DNA from: Mobilicoccus caccae
Lineage (GTDB): Bacteria > Actinomycetota > Actinomycetes > Actinomycetales > Dermatophilaceae
Direction: 5' to 3'
DNA: 64,000 bases
NCBI RefSeq assembly: GCF_030161635.1
Contig: NZ_BSUO01000001.1
Span: forward strand, 1,965,199-2,029,198
Shown here: positions 57,092 to 64,000 of the stretch, one piece after another
How the letters are laid out: each line of letters opens with the position of its first letter
How positions within the stretch are numbered: position 1 is the first letter of the stretch
The notes under the pieces: generated by a model
What the model saw: only the letters and a program-made list of their open reading frames with translations
Told to the model about the DNA's origin: nothing
Database searches by the model: none
Position numbers and translations under genes: made by a program

Positions 57092-59040
57092 TCAGACGAC
57101 GGCGTCGACCTCGCTGCTGCTCAACGGCTCGAGAAGGTCACTGACGAGCCACTCGCGCGGGATCGCGAAGGCGTCGACGAGGGTCTGGGCATGCGGGCGG
57201 AGCCGGTCGAGCAGGTCGTCGACGCGTCCGGTCAGCCGCTTGGCCTGCTCGGACGACATGCGTCCGTGTTCGAGGTACCACGCCCGGTTCGCCTCCACCG
57301 TCGAGCAGGCGAACAGGTCGGCGACGAGTCCCAGCACGTCCCGGGCCTCCCCGGCGGGCAGGCATCGACCGCGGCGGCGAAGGCCTCCAGCAGGATACGG
57401 TCGATGTGGGCCTGGGCTGCCTCGAGCACGTGCGGTGCCGCGGCGTCGAAGGTCTCCCACGCGCGGCGTGGATCGGTGCGGTCCACCCGCCGCAGCCGCC
57501 CGGCGAGGGTCTCCAGCACGTGCTCCTCGCGGTCGGTGAACAGCGCCAGCTGACCACCCCGATCCTCCAGCGCGTCGTCCGCGTCGCGTCCCGGGGCTCC
57601 GGTGAGCAGCCGCTGCACGAGCGAGCCGCTGATCGTGCGCTCCAGCAGCGCCGCTCCGGCCTGGCGCACGACCGTGCCCACCGTCTCGACGACGTTCATG
57701 TCCTCGAACTGCGAGGCGTAGGAGGTGAGCAGGCTCTTGCCGACGAGTTGCAGCAGCACCGTGTTGTCGCCCTCGAAGGTCGTGAACACGTCGGTGTCGG
57801 CGCGCAGTTTGCCCAGCCGGTTGAACGAGAGGTAGCCGGCGCCGCCGCAGGCCTCCCGGCACATCTGGATCGTGGTCGAGGCGTGCGAGGTCGAGGCGAC
57901 CTTGAGGGCCGCGGCGCGCGTCTCCAGACGTCGGCGGGCGCCCTCCTCGGCGGCGTCGCCGGCCCTCATCACCTCGTGCATCGTGCGGGTCAGGTCGTTC
58001 TGGGCGTACATCAGGGCGTAGCTGCGCGCGATGGCCGGCAGCAGTTTGCGCTGGTGGACCAGGTAGTCCAGCAGCACGACGTCCTGACCGTCCGGGCCGG
58101 CGAACTGCCGGCGTCGCAGGCCGTAGATCGTCGCGAGCGTCAGGGCGTTGCGCGTCGCCGAGCCGGCCGCGGCCCCGACCGTGATCCGCCCGCGCACCAG
58201 GGTGCCGAGCATCGTGAAGAAGCGCTTGCCGTCGGAGTCGATGGGTGAGGAGTAGGTGCCGTCGGCGTCGATCGAGCCGTACCGGTCGAGGAGGTTCTCC
58301 CGGGGCACACGCACCTGGTCGAAGGTGAAGCGGCCGTTGTCGACGCCGGGGAGTCCCGCCTTGCTGCCGCAGTCGCCGATGGTGACGCCGGGCATCGCCG
58401 CGCCGGACTCGTCGCGGACGGGCACGAGCACGCAGTGGACGCCGTGGTTGGTGCCGTCGGCCGTGAGCAGCTGGCCGAACACCGCCGCCATCCGTCCGTG
58501 GCGGGCGGCGTTGCCGATGTAGTCCTTGCGGGCGCTCTCGTCGGGGGTGTGGACGACGAGTGCGTCGCCGTCCGGGTCGTGCGTGATGGTCGTCCGCAGC
58601 GACTGGACGTCGGAGCCGTGGCCGGTCTCGGTCATCGCGAAGCATCCGAGCAGGTCTGCCGAGGCGATGGCCTCGAGGTAGCGCTCGTGGTGCGCGGCCG
58701 TGCCCAGGGCGGCGACCGCTCCCCCGAACAGGCCCCACTGCACCCCGGCCTTGACGAACAGCGACAGGTCGCCGTGGCCGATCATCTCGAACGCCGTGAC
58801 CGATGCCCCCTGATCGGTCCGGTCCTGGTCGGTCGACAGGCCCAGCCCGGCGAACCCCAGCGAGGCGAGGTCGAGCAGTTGGTCGTGGACGCGGGCGCGG
58901 TACTCCTCGATGGGCAGGTCGACCTCCGGCGGCCCGAACCGGCCGGGTTCGATCTGGCGGCGCGCCGTCTCGCGCACCTCACCCCAGGGTCCGTCGAGGG
59001 AGACACGCAGTGCATCGGCGAGGTCGCTCATGTGTTCCAT
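57092..59040 (-). CDS. Acyl-CoA dehydrogenase/oxidase family protein (one frameshift)
   Basis: FAD enzyme of the acyl-CoA oxidase-like branch, 649 residues, longer than the 380-residue dehydrogenases and with the extra C-terminal ACOX helices. Motifs: LGCFAMTETGHGSDVQSLRTT (FAD/substrate site), AGAAAGSATRNALT-like GAAAGSATRNALTLA, REACGGAGYLSFNRLG and TTFEGDNTVLLQ with the expected catalytic Glu. The last 85 residues are in another frame; one extra base at the C4 run 57349-57352 (plus strand) gives PPGEARDVLGLVADL. Probably fatty-acid beta-oxidation; the frameshift looks like a base-calling error. Confidence 0.85.
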
Positions 59041-59128
59041 GCTGCCCGGATCGGCGCGACCACACCCGCCGAGACGCCGACAACGGGCCGCCGCACCGCT
59101 GTTCGCGCGCCGGCGTCACGACCCGCCC

Positions 59129-59761
59129 TCACACCCCGGGCACGCCCACTCGACGCAGGAGGGCACGGAGGTCGCCGACACCCTGATCGGCACTGTCGTG
59201 ATGGTCGTGTGGGTGGGCATCGATGCCCACCGAGCGCGCGGCCTCGACGTTGTCGAGCCGGTCGTCGATGAAGACGACTCCTTCAGGGCCGTGTCCCAGC
59301 CGGTCGAGGATGGCCTCGAAGTAGCGCGGGTCGGGTTTGGCGACGCCGAGGTCGCAGGAGAAGAACAGTTCGTCGAAGTGGTCGGCGTATCCGAGGTCGA
59401 GCATGATGTCGCGCCGGAAGCTCTGCTGGTTGGTCGCCAGGTGGCAGCGGACACCGGCGGCGCGGATCGCGGCGATCAGCTCGAAGGACTCACCGAAGAG
59501 CTCGATCATGGCCCACGCCTTGACGATCTCGTCGACCGCACCGACGTCGAGCCCCCGCTCGGCGAGGTAACGGGTCACGCCGTCGTGCACACGCTCCCGA
59601 CCCTCGAGCGAGGCCTTCTCGGCGTGGAACATGTCGGCGACGAAGGTCTCGAGGTCGCCACCCGCGAACGGTTCCCACACCTCCAGCCACCCACTCGCCG
59701 GCCACTGCAGCACCCCGTCCGCGTCGAAGAGGACGGTGTGCACCTCCTGGTGGCCCTTCAT
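59129..59761 (-). CDS. HAD-superfamily phosphatase
   Basis: 210-residue HAD hydrolase of unknown substrate. Motif I LFDADGVLQ with the nucleophile Asp, motif II in LATNQQSFRRDIM, motif III Lys in LGVAKPDPRYFEA and motif IV VVFIDDRLDNVEAAR. The helical cap between motifs I and II fits subclass I (gph/yihX-like). GAGGAG precedes the ATG. Confidence 0.9.
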   Translation of the reverse strand: MKGHQEVHTVLFDADGVLQWPASGWLEVWEPFAGGDLETFVADMFHAEKASLEGRERVHDGVTRYLAERGLDVGAVDEIVKAWAMIELFGESFELIAAIRAAGVRCHLATNQQSFRRDIMLDLGYADHFDELFFSCDLGVAKPDPRYFEAILDRLGHGPEGVVFIDDRLDNVEAARSVGIDAHPHDHHDSADQGVGDLRALLRRVGVPGV

Positions 59762-59878
59762 GCCATCTCCTCACGTACGGATCCGCGTCGGCGCCACGTC
59801 GAGGTGACCGGCGCCCGCCACGAACCGTAGTCGAGACGGCGCGGGCGCCGCGCGAGCCCCCGAGCAGGTCCATCGCCC

Positions 59879-59904
59879 ACACCGCCGGCTATAGGCGGCG
59901 GTGT
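59879..59904. repeat. Hairpin element, copy 2 of a dispersed repeat
   Basis: Perfect 9-bp stem ACACCGCCG / CGGCGGTGT around GCTATAGG, between the SDR stop and the HAD gene. It matches the hairpin at 14011-14038 in stem core, TATAGG loop and following TCGGCG. It may act as a terminator for the SDR gene. Confidence 0.5.
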
Positions 59905-59917
59905 CGGCGGATGAAGG

Positions 59918-60916
59918 TCAGCGGTAGTCGGTGACGTCCGCGGCGGTTCCGGTCTCCACGACCTCGCGCATGTACCGCCACGTGTCGGGTCGGGAGCCGT
60001 CGACGTCGGTGAGGTCGTAGTGCTCGGCGAGCTCGAAGCTGCTCACCGACCGCGTGTTCCACCGTGCCCGTCCGGGATCGGCGGCCAGCGCCGCGATGCC
60101 CCGCGCCAGCATGTGTGGCGTCTCGGAGATGACGAACGCCGCCGGCGGCGACCCCGGCTCCTGCGCCGCGCGGCTCGCGTCGAACCAGTCGTTCTCGGTG
60201 ACCCCGAAGGCCTCGAGCATCATCTCCGAGCGCAGCCATCCCGGTGTCACGGAGACCGCGGTGCCGCCGTGCTCGGCCAGTTCGTGCCCCTCGGCGAAGG
60301 CGAGCCGGTCCACGCCCGTCTTGGTGAGGTCGAGGAAGACGGTGTCGCGGAACCGGTCGCGGTTGAACTCCCTGGTGCCGTCGGTGATCTCGACGACGAG
60401 CCCGCCGGGGTGGCGCACCAGGAGGCCCAGTGCGGCCCGGGCGGTGATGAGATGACTGAGCAAGGCGGCCCGCATCAGGCGCAGTCCCTCCTCGAGTGGG
60501 TACTCCCACAACGGAACCCCGAACCGTACGTAGGCCTCACCACCGATGTCGTTGACGAGGATGTCCAAGCGGCCCTGCTCGCGATGGATCCGGGAGACGA
60601 GGGCGCTCACCTCCTCCGGTTCGAGGTGGTCGGTGACGCTGACGAGAGCGGTCCCGCCGGCTTCGGTGACCAGGGCGGCGGTCTCCTCCAGGGTCTCCGG
60701 GCGGTCGTAGTCCGAGCGCGCCCCGCCACCCGAGCGTCCGCTGCAGTACACGGTCGCTCCGGCCCCACCGAGCGCCATCGCGATCGCCCGCCCGGCGCCA
60801 CGGGTCGCCCCGGCCACCAGGGCCACACGCCCGGCCAGGGGCTGTCCACCACTCCTCGACGCGCCCCTGCCCGGGACACCGGAAGTCGTGTCGTCCACAC
60901 GTGTCTTGTCCGTCAT
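59918..60916 (-). CDS. Short-chain dehydrogenase/reductase (SDR)
   Basis: NAD(P)-dependent oxidoreductase of unknown substrate, 332 residues. Nucleotide fold ALVAGATRGAGRAIAMALGG, NDIGG in place of the usual NNAG, and a catalytic region around VVEITDG and the downstream Lys in LDLTKTGVDRL. The classic YxxxK tyrosine is not in its usual place (DTVFLDLTK), so activity may follow an atypical SDR mechanism. Divergent from a WYL regulator with a perfect palindrome between them, so probably its target. Confidence 0.85.
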   Translation of the reverse strand: MTDKTRVDDTTSGVPGRGASRSGGQPLAGRVALVAGATRGAGRAIAMALGGAGATVYCSGRSGGGARSDYDRPETLEETAALVTEAGGTALVSVTDHLEPEEVSALVSRIHREQGRLDILVNDIGGEAYVRFGVPLWEYPLEEGLRLMRAALLSHLITARAALGLLVRHPGGLVVEITDGTREFNRDRFRDTVFLDLTKTGVDRLAFAEGHELAEHGGTAVSVTPGWLRSEMMLEAFGVTENDWFDASRAAQEPGSPPAAFVISETPHMLARGIAALAADPGRARWNTRSVSSFELAEHYDLTDVDGSRPDTWRYMREVVETGTAADVTDYR

Positions 60917-60933
60917 GACATCAGCGTCCCCGT

Positions 60934-60960
60934 CCTCCCTGACATCTGCTGTCAGGGAGG
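60934..60960. promoter_or_regulatory. Operator between SDR and WYL-regulator genes
   Basis: Perfect inverted repeat, 11-bp arms CCTCCCTGACA and TGTCAGGGAGG with a 5-bp spacer, in the 61-nt divergent gap. It overlaps the core promoter of the regulator (the -10 TAGGGT begins 6 bp after it), as expected for an autoregulating repressor. Confidence 0.75.
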
Positions 60961-60965
60961 GCGAC

Positions 60966-60971
60966 TAGGGT
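60966..60971 (+). promoter_or_regulatory. -10 box of a leaderless promoter (WYL regulator)
   Basis: TAGGGT ends six bases before ATG 60978. Confidence 0.6.
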
Positions 60972-60977
60972 TTCGTC

Positions 60978-61942
60978 ATGCGATCCGCCCGCCTGTTCGC
61001 CCTGGTCATGGCTCTGCCCCGGCACGGCGTCGTGACGGCCGACGAGCTGGCCGAACGTCTCGAGGTCTCGGTTCGCACGATCTACCGCGACGTGCGCTCG
61101 CTCCACGAAGCGGGAGTACCGGTCCGCACGGTCACCGGGCCCGAGGGTGGCATCGGCCTCGTGGCGGGCTGGCGGTCCCCGGTCGACGCCTTGACGACCG
61201 ACGAGGCGAGAGCACTGTTCATCGGCGGCCCGGGCGCCGACCTCGGGCTGGGCGCGGTCCTGGCCACAGCACGCTCGAAGGTCCGCTCCGGACTTCCGCC
61301 GGCGGTCCGAAGCCGGATCGATGCAGTCGCCGACCGGTTCCTCCTCGACACCTCCGGGTGGTTCCACGACGCCGACGCCGGCGAGCACCTGGAAGACGTC
61401 GCCGCAGCGGTGTGGTCCTCGCGCCGCCTGGACCTGCGGTACGCGCGCGGCGGGCAGGTGGTGCGGCGCCGGGTCGACCCGCTCGGGCTCGTTCTCAAGG
61501 CGGGCCGCTGGTATCTCGTGGCGGCGCACCGGCGATCCCCGCAGACCTACCGCGTCGATCGGATCGTCGCAGTGGCTACCCTCGACGAACCCGCGCCGCG
61601 GCCCGAGGGCTTCGACCTCGACGGCTACTGGCGACAGGCGGCGGTCGACTTCGGGGCCGATCTGCACCAGACGCCGGCGCGCATCAGGCTCCCCGCGCCG
61701 CGATACCCGTCCTGCGCTCCGCCGTACCCGGGCCGGTGACCGCCAGGGCCGTCGCGGCTGCTCTCGCCGATGCGGACGGGAGCGACGACGGCCTCGTCAC
61801 GATCGACCTGGCCGTGGAGAGCGAGGAGGTCGCGCTCGCCCAGTTCATCGGCGTTCCCGACCTCGAGGTCCTCGACCCGCCGACCCTGCGGACCGCGCTG
61901 GCCGAACGTGCGGACCGGATCGCCCGCCTCAACGCGCGGTGA
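60978..61942 (+). CDS. YafY-type WYL-domain transcriptional regulator (one frameshift)
   Basis: Regulator with an N-terminal HTH_11/DeoR-like helix-turn-helix (VVTADELAERLEVSVRTIYR, residues about 17-36) and a WYL ligand-binding domain (LDLRYARGGQVVRRRVDPLG, KAGRWYLVAAHR). The frame breaks at the C4 run 61691-61694; one added C gives RIRLPRAAIPVLRSAVPG and joins the C-terminal WCX extension, for 321 residues in all. It probably represses itself and the divergent SDR gene through the palindrome at 60934. The frameshift looks like a base-calling error. Confidence 0.85.
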
Positions 61943-61948
61943 ACGTCG

Positions 61949-62287
61949 TCAGCGGCCGTCGGTCGGACGGATCGGGGTGTCCGGCCCACCGGTGCCGGCC
62001 GCTCCACTGGCGCCCCCACCGGGACGTCCCTGCTTGTCGATGAAGTCGTGCGCGGCACGGCCGAGACCGTCGAGCTTGGCGGCCTGCTTGGGAGCCACGC
62101 GGCGGGCGGCGCCGAGGGCACCGTCGGTCACCTTGTGCCCCGTGGCACGACCCTGCTCACTGCCCAGGTACTCCTGGCCACGCCGGGCGGCGTCGCGGGC
62201 GGCACCCGCGACCTTGCGTCCGGTGGCCTGCCCCTTCTCGGTGCGCAGGTACTGCTGGCCGCGGCGCAGGATGTCGTCGAATCGCAT
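61949..62287 (-). CDS. Small basic protein with two tandem repeats, unknown function
   Basis: 112-residue protein from ATG 62287. Two adjacent copies of a 27-residue unit occupy residues about 7-60: RRGQQYLRTEKGQATGRKVA and RRGQEYLGSEQGRATGHKVT mark their starts. The C-terminus is Gly/Pro-rich. The N-terminus MRFDDIL and helical, charged composition recall the small actinobacterial MT0933-type antitoxin-like proteins, but no partner toxin is next to it, so that is only a resemblance. Its stop lies six bases from the stop of the convergent WYL regulator. Confidence 0.6.
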   Translation of the reverse strand: MRFDDILRRGQQYLRTEKGQATGRKVAGAARDAARRGQEYLGSEQGRATGHKVTDGALGAARRVAPKQAAKLDGLGRAAHDFIDKQGRPGGGASGAAGTGGPDTPIRPTDGR

Positions 62288-62375
62288 GGGACAAGACAAC
62301 CGGAGAAAGGCCGACTGCGCCAACCCAGCCGATGCCCCGCGACCTCAACGCAGGCAGAGCCCACACCATGCCGCG

Positions 62376-62405
62376 GCCGTGCTCCCCCGATCGGGTGAGC
62401 ACGGC
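62376..62405 (-). terminator. Hairpin downstream of aspS (distal)
   Basis: GCCGTGCTC / GAGCACGGC stem with an inner CCCGAT/ATCGGG palindrome, in the 203-nt gap between aspS and the small repeat gene. Confidence 0.55.
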
Positions 62406-62425
62406 ACCAGAACCGACCCGGCAAA

Positions 62426-62459
62426 CGCCGAGGTCCGCCCCGACGGGCGGACCTCGGCG
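62426..62459 (-). terminator. Terminator of aspS
   Basis: Perfect 15-bp stem CGCCGAGGTCCGCCC / GGGCGGACCTCGGCG with loop CGAC, beginning 31 nt after the aspS stop. Confidence 0.8.
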
Positions 62460-62490
62460 CGTCCACGGCAGAGCGGGCCGACGGGCTCGG

Positions 62491-64000
62491 TCAGCTCTGC
62501 TTGGGAGCGACGGCGCTGGTGTCCTGGGTGCCCTTGCCCTGGGCCGCGTCGTCCTTGCCGGCCTCGTCCTTCTTCTTCGGCTTGGCGTCGACGCCGGCCT
62601 CCTTGCGCTGCTGCGGTGTGATCGGCGCGGGCGCGTCGGTGAGCGGGTCGTACCCGCCACCGGACTTGGGGAACGCGATGACGTCGCGGATCGACTCGTA
62701 CCCGCCGAGCAGCATGACGATGCGGTCCCAGCCGAACGCGATGCCGCCGTGGGGCGGAGCGCCGAACTTGAAGGCGTCGAGGAGGAATCCGAACTTCTCG
62801 GCCGCCTCCTCCTCGCTCAGACCCATGACCTTGAAGACCCGCTCCTGCACGTCGCGGCGGTGGATACGGATGGAGCCGCCACCGATCTCGTTGCCGTTGC
62901 AGACCATGTCGTAGGCGTAGGCCAGGGCCGGGCCCGGGTCGGTGTCGAAGGTCTCGAGGAACTCGGCCTTCGGGGAGGTGAAGGCGTGGTGGACCGCGGT
63001 CCACGCGCCCGAACCGACGGCCACGTCACCGGAGGCGACCGCGTCGGAGGCGGGCTCGAACAGCGGCGCGTCGAGCACCCACAGGAAGCTCCACGCGTCC
63101 TCGTCGATGAGCCCGCACCGCTTGCCGATCTCCAGGCGGGCGGCGCCGAGCAGACCGCGGGCTGCCTTCGTCTTGTCGGCCGCGAAGAAGATGCAGTCGC
63201 CCGGCTTGGCGCCGACGTGCGCCGCGAGCCCGTCGCGCTCGGCGTCGGAGAGGTTCTTGGCCACCGGGCCGGCCAGCGTGCCGTCCTCGGCGATCGTCAC
63301 GTACGCCAGGCCGCGGGCGCCACGCTGCTTGGCCCACTCCTGCCAGGCGTCGAAGGTGCGGCGCGGCTGGGACGCGCCGCCGGGCATGACGACGGCGCCG
63401 ACGTACTCGTTCTGGAACACCCGGAAGCTCGTGTCGGCGAAGTACGCGGTGCAGTCGACGAGTTCGAGGTCGAACCGCAGGTCGGGCTTGTCGGTGCCGT
63501 ACCGGGCCATGGCGTCGGCGTAGGTCATCCGCGGGAACGGCGTCGGCAGGTCCACGCCGATGAGCGACCAGATCTCCTTGGCCAGGGCCTCGCCGAGTTC
63601 GAGCACGTCGTCCTGCTCGACGAAGCTCATCTCGATGTCGAGCTGGGTGAACTCCGGCTGGCGGTCGGCGCGGAAGTCCTCGTCGCGGTAGCAGCGGGCG
63701 ATCTGGTAGTAGCGCTCCATGCCCGCCACCATGAGCAGCTGCTTGAACAACTGCGGGCTCTGCGGCAGGGCGTACCAGGAGCCGGGCGACAGACGCGCCG
63801 GCACGAGGAAGTCACGGGCGCCCTCGGGGGTCGACCGGGTGAGGGTGGGGGTCTCGATCTCGACGAAGTCGCGTCCCTCGAGCACGCGGCGGGCGGCGGA
63901 GCTGACCTTGGAGCGCAGGCGGATCGCGTGGCCGGCGTTCCGGTCGCCCGGTCGGCGCAGGTCGAGGTAGCGGTGCTTGAGACGGGCCTCCTCGCCGACG
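62491..64000 (-). CDS. aspS: Aspartyl-tRNA synthetase (N-terminus beyond window edge)
   Basis: Charges tRNA-Asp. The frame is open from the right edge to the stop at 62491, so the N-terminal anticodon-binding domain is missing. The visible part starts with [10 protein letters not shown] and contains class II motif 2 ([20 protein letters not shown]), the bacterial insertion domain, and motif 3 ([14 protein letters not shown]). A Lys/Asp-rich C-terminal tail ([12 protein letters not shown]) of about 35 residues is added. Whether it is the discriminating or non-discriminating (Asx) form cannot be told from this part. Confidence 0.96.
   Translation of the reverse strand, partial: VGEEARLKHRYLDLRRPGDRNAGHAIRLRSKVSSAARRVLEGRDFVEIETPTLTRSTPEGARDFLVPARLSPGSWYALPQSPQLFKQLLMVAGMERYYQIARCYRDEDFRADRQPEFTQLDIEMSFVEQDDVLELGEALAKEIWSLIGVDLPTPFPRMTYADAMARYGTDKPDLRFDLELVDCTAYFADTSFRVFQNEYVGAVVMPGGASQPRRTFDAWQEWAKQRGARGLAYVTIAEDGTLAGPVAKNLSDAERDGLAAHVGAKPGDCIFFAADKTKAARGLLGAARLEIGKRCGLIDEDAWSFLWVLDAPLFEPASDAVASGDVAVGSGAWTAVHHAFTSPKAEFLETFDTDPGPALAYAYDMVCNGNEIGGGSIRIHRRDVQERVFKVMGLSEEEAAEKFGFLLDAFKFGAPPHGGIAFGWDRIVMLLGGYESIRDVIAFPKSGGGYDPLTDAPAPITPQQRKEAGVDAKPKKKDEAGKDDAAQGKGTQDTSAVAPKQS

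Noticed and set aside
6074..61694. Programmed ribosomal frameshifting at the G/C-run breaks
   Set aside because: No slippery heptamers or downstream pseudoknots are shared, the genes are unrelated, and all these sites need the same one-base gain; base-calling error is simpler.
1..64000. CRISPR arrays, tRNA or rRNA genes, prophage, integrative element attachment sites
   Set aside because: No regularly spaced repeats, no cloverleaf with GTTCGA-type T-arm in a gene gap (the TTCGAAT at 24144 is the bridge-RNA guide), and no phage or integrase genes were seen.

Overview
This is a high-GC (about 70%) actinobacterial chromosome segment. The gene content and order (alaS-ruvX-mltG-aroE-aroC-aroK-aroB, efp-nusB, pyrR-pyrB-pyrC, rarA, aspS), the strong third-position G/C bias, GTG starts and TAGGNT-type -10 boxes all fit an actinomycete. 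An arginine deiminase operon and a tricorn-type protease would suit a Dermatophilaceae/Intrasporangiaceae-like Micrococcales member, but that rank is inference. Both window edges cut genes: pyrC lacks its C-terminus on the left and aspS lacks its N-terminus on the right. I see no rRNA, tRNA or CRISPR array.

Layout. 1-3.1 kb: pyrC, pyrB, pyrR (minus) with a PyrR-binding RNA loop over the pyrR ribosome-binding site. 3.2-11.4 kb: type II NADH dehydrogenase, then a nucleoside salvage locus: deoA-deoC-phosphosugar mutase (minus) diverging from cdd-nupC-SorC-type regulator (plus) around a 34-bp dyad operator. 11.7-15.6 kb: arginine deiminase pathway arcA-arcB-arcC with convergent argR. 15.8-21.4 kb: pgi, a DinB-like gene, an FMN glutamate-synthase-like protein and a YeeE/TusA sulfur import pair. 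21.5-24.7 kb: a two-component system whose kinase is split by a 1,334-bp IS110-type element. Its leader encodes a readable bridge RNA with all four guide segments. 24.9-31.8 kb: DUF418 membrane protein, nusB and efp (minus), an orphan oligopeptide-binding lipoprotein and a second two-component system. 31.8-40.1 kb: aroB, aroK, aroC, aroE, mltG, ruvX, alaS, a minus-strand train with overlapping starts and stops from aroE to ruvX and from aroC to aroB. 40.7-50 kb: an oligopeptide ABC operon (oppABCDF) followed by a 1,076-residue tricorn-type protease, which together suggest peptide uptake and breakdown. 50.1-64 kb: rarA, polysaccharide deacetylase, O-antigen-ligase-like protein, GNAT protein, B3/B4-domain protein, AlkZ-like protein, acyl-CoA oxidase-like enzyme, HAD phosphatase, SDR oxidoreductase with divergent WYL regulator, a small repeat protein and aspS.

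Two cross-cutting observations matter for reading the annotation. First, ten genes are each broken by one or two small frameshifts. All but two of the eleven breaks sit on a run of four or five C or G and are repaired by adding one base; whole-codon lengths are then restored. This looks like homopolymer undercalling in the underlying assembly, not biology, so these genes are listed as coding. The IS-split kinase is a real disruption. Second, at least seven genes have a TAGNNT or TAGGAC -10 box ending 6-7 nt before the start codon, a signature of leaderless transcripts.
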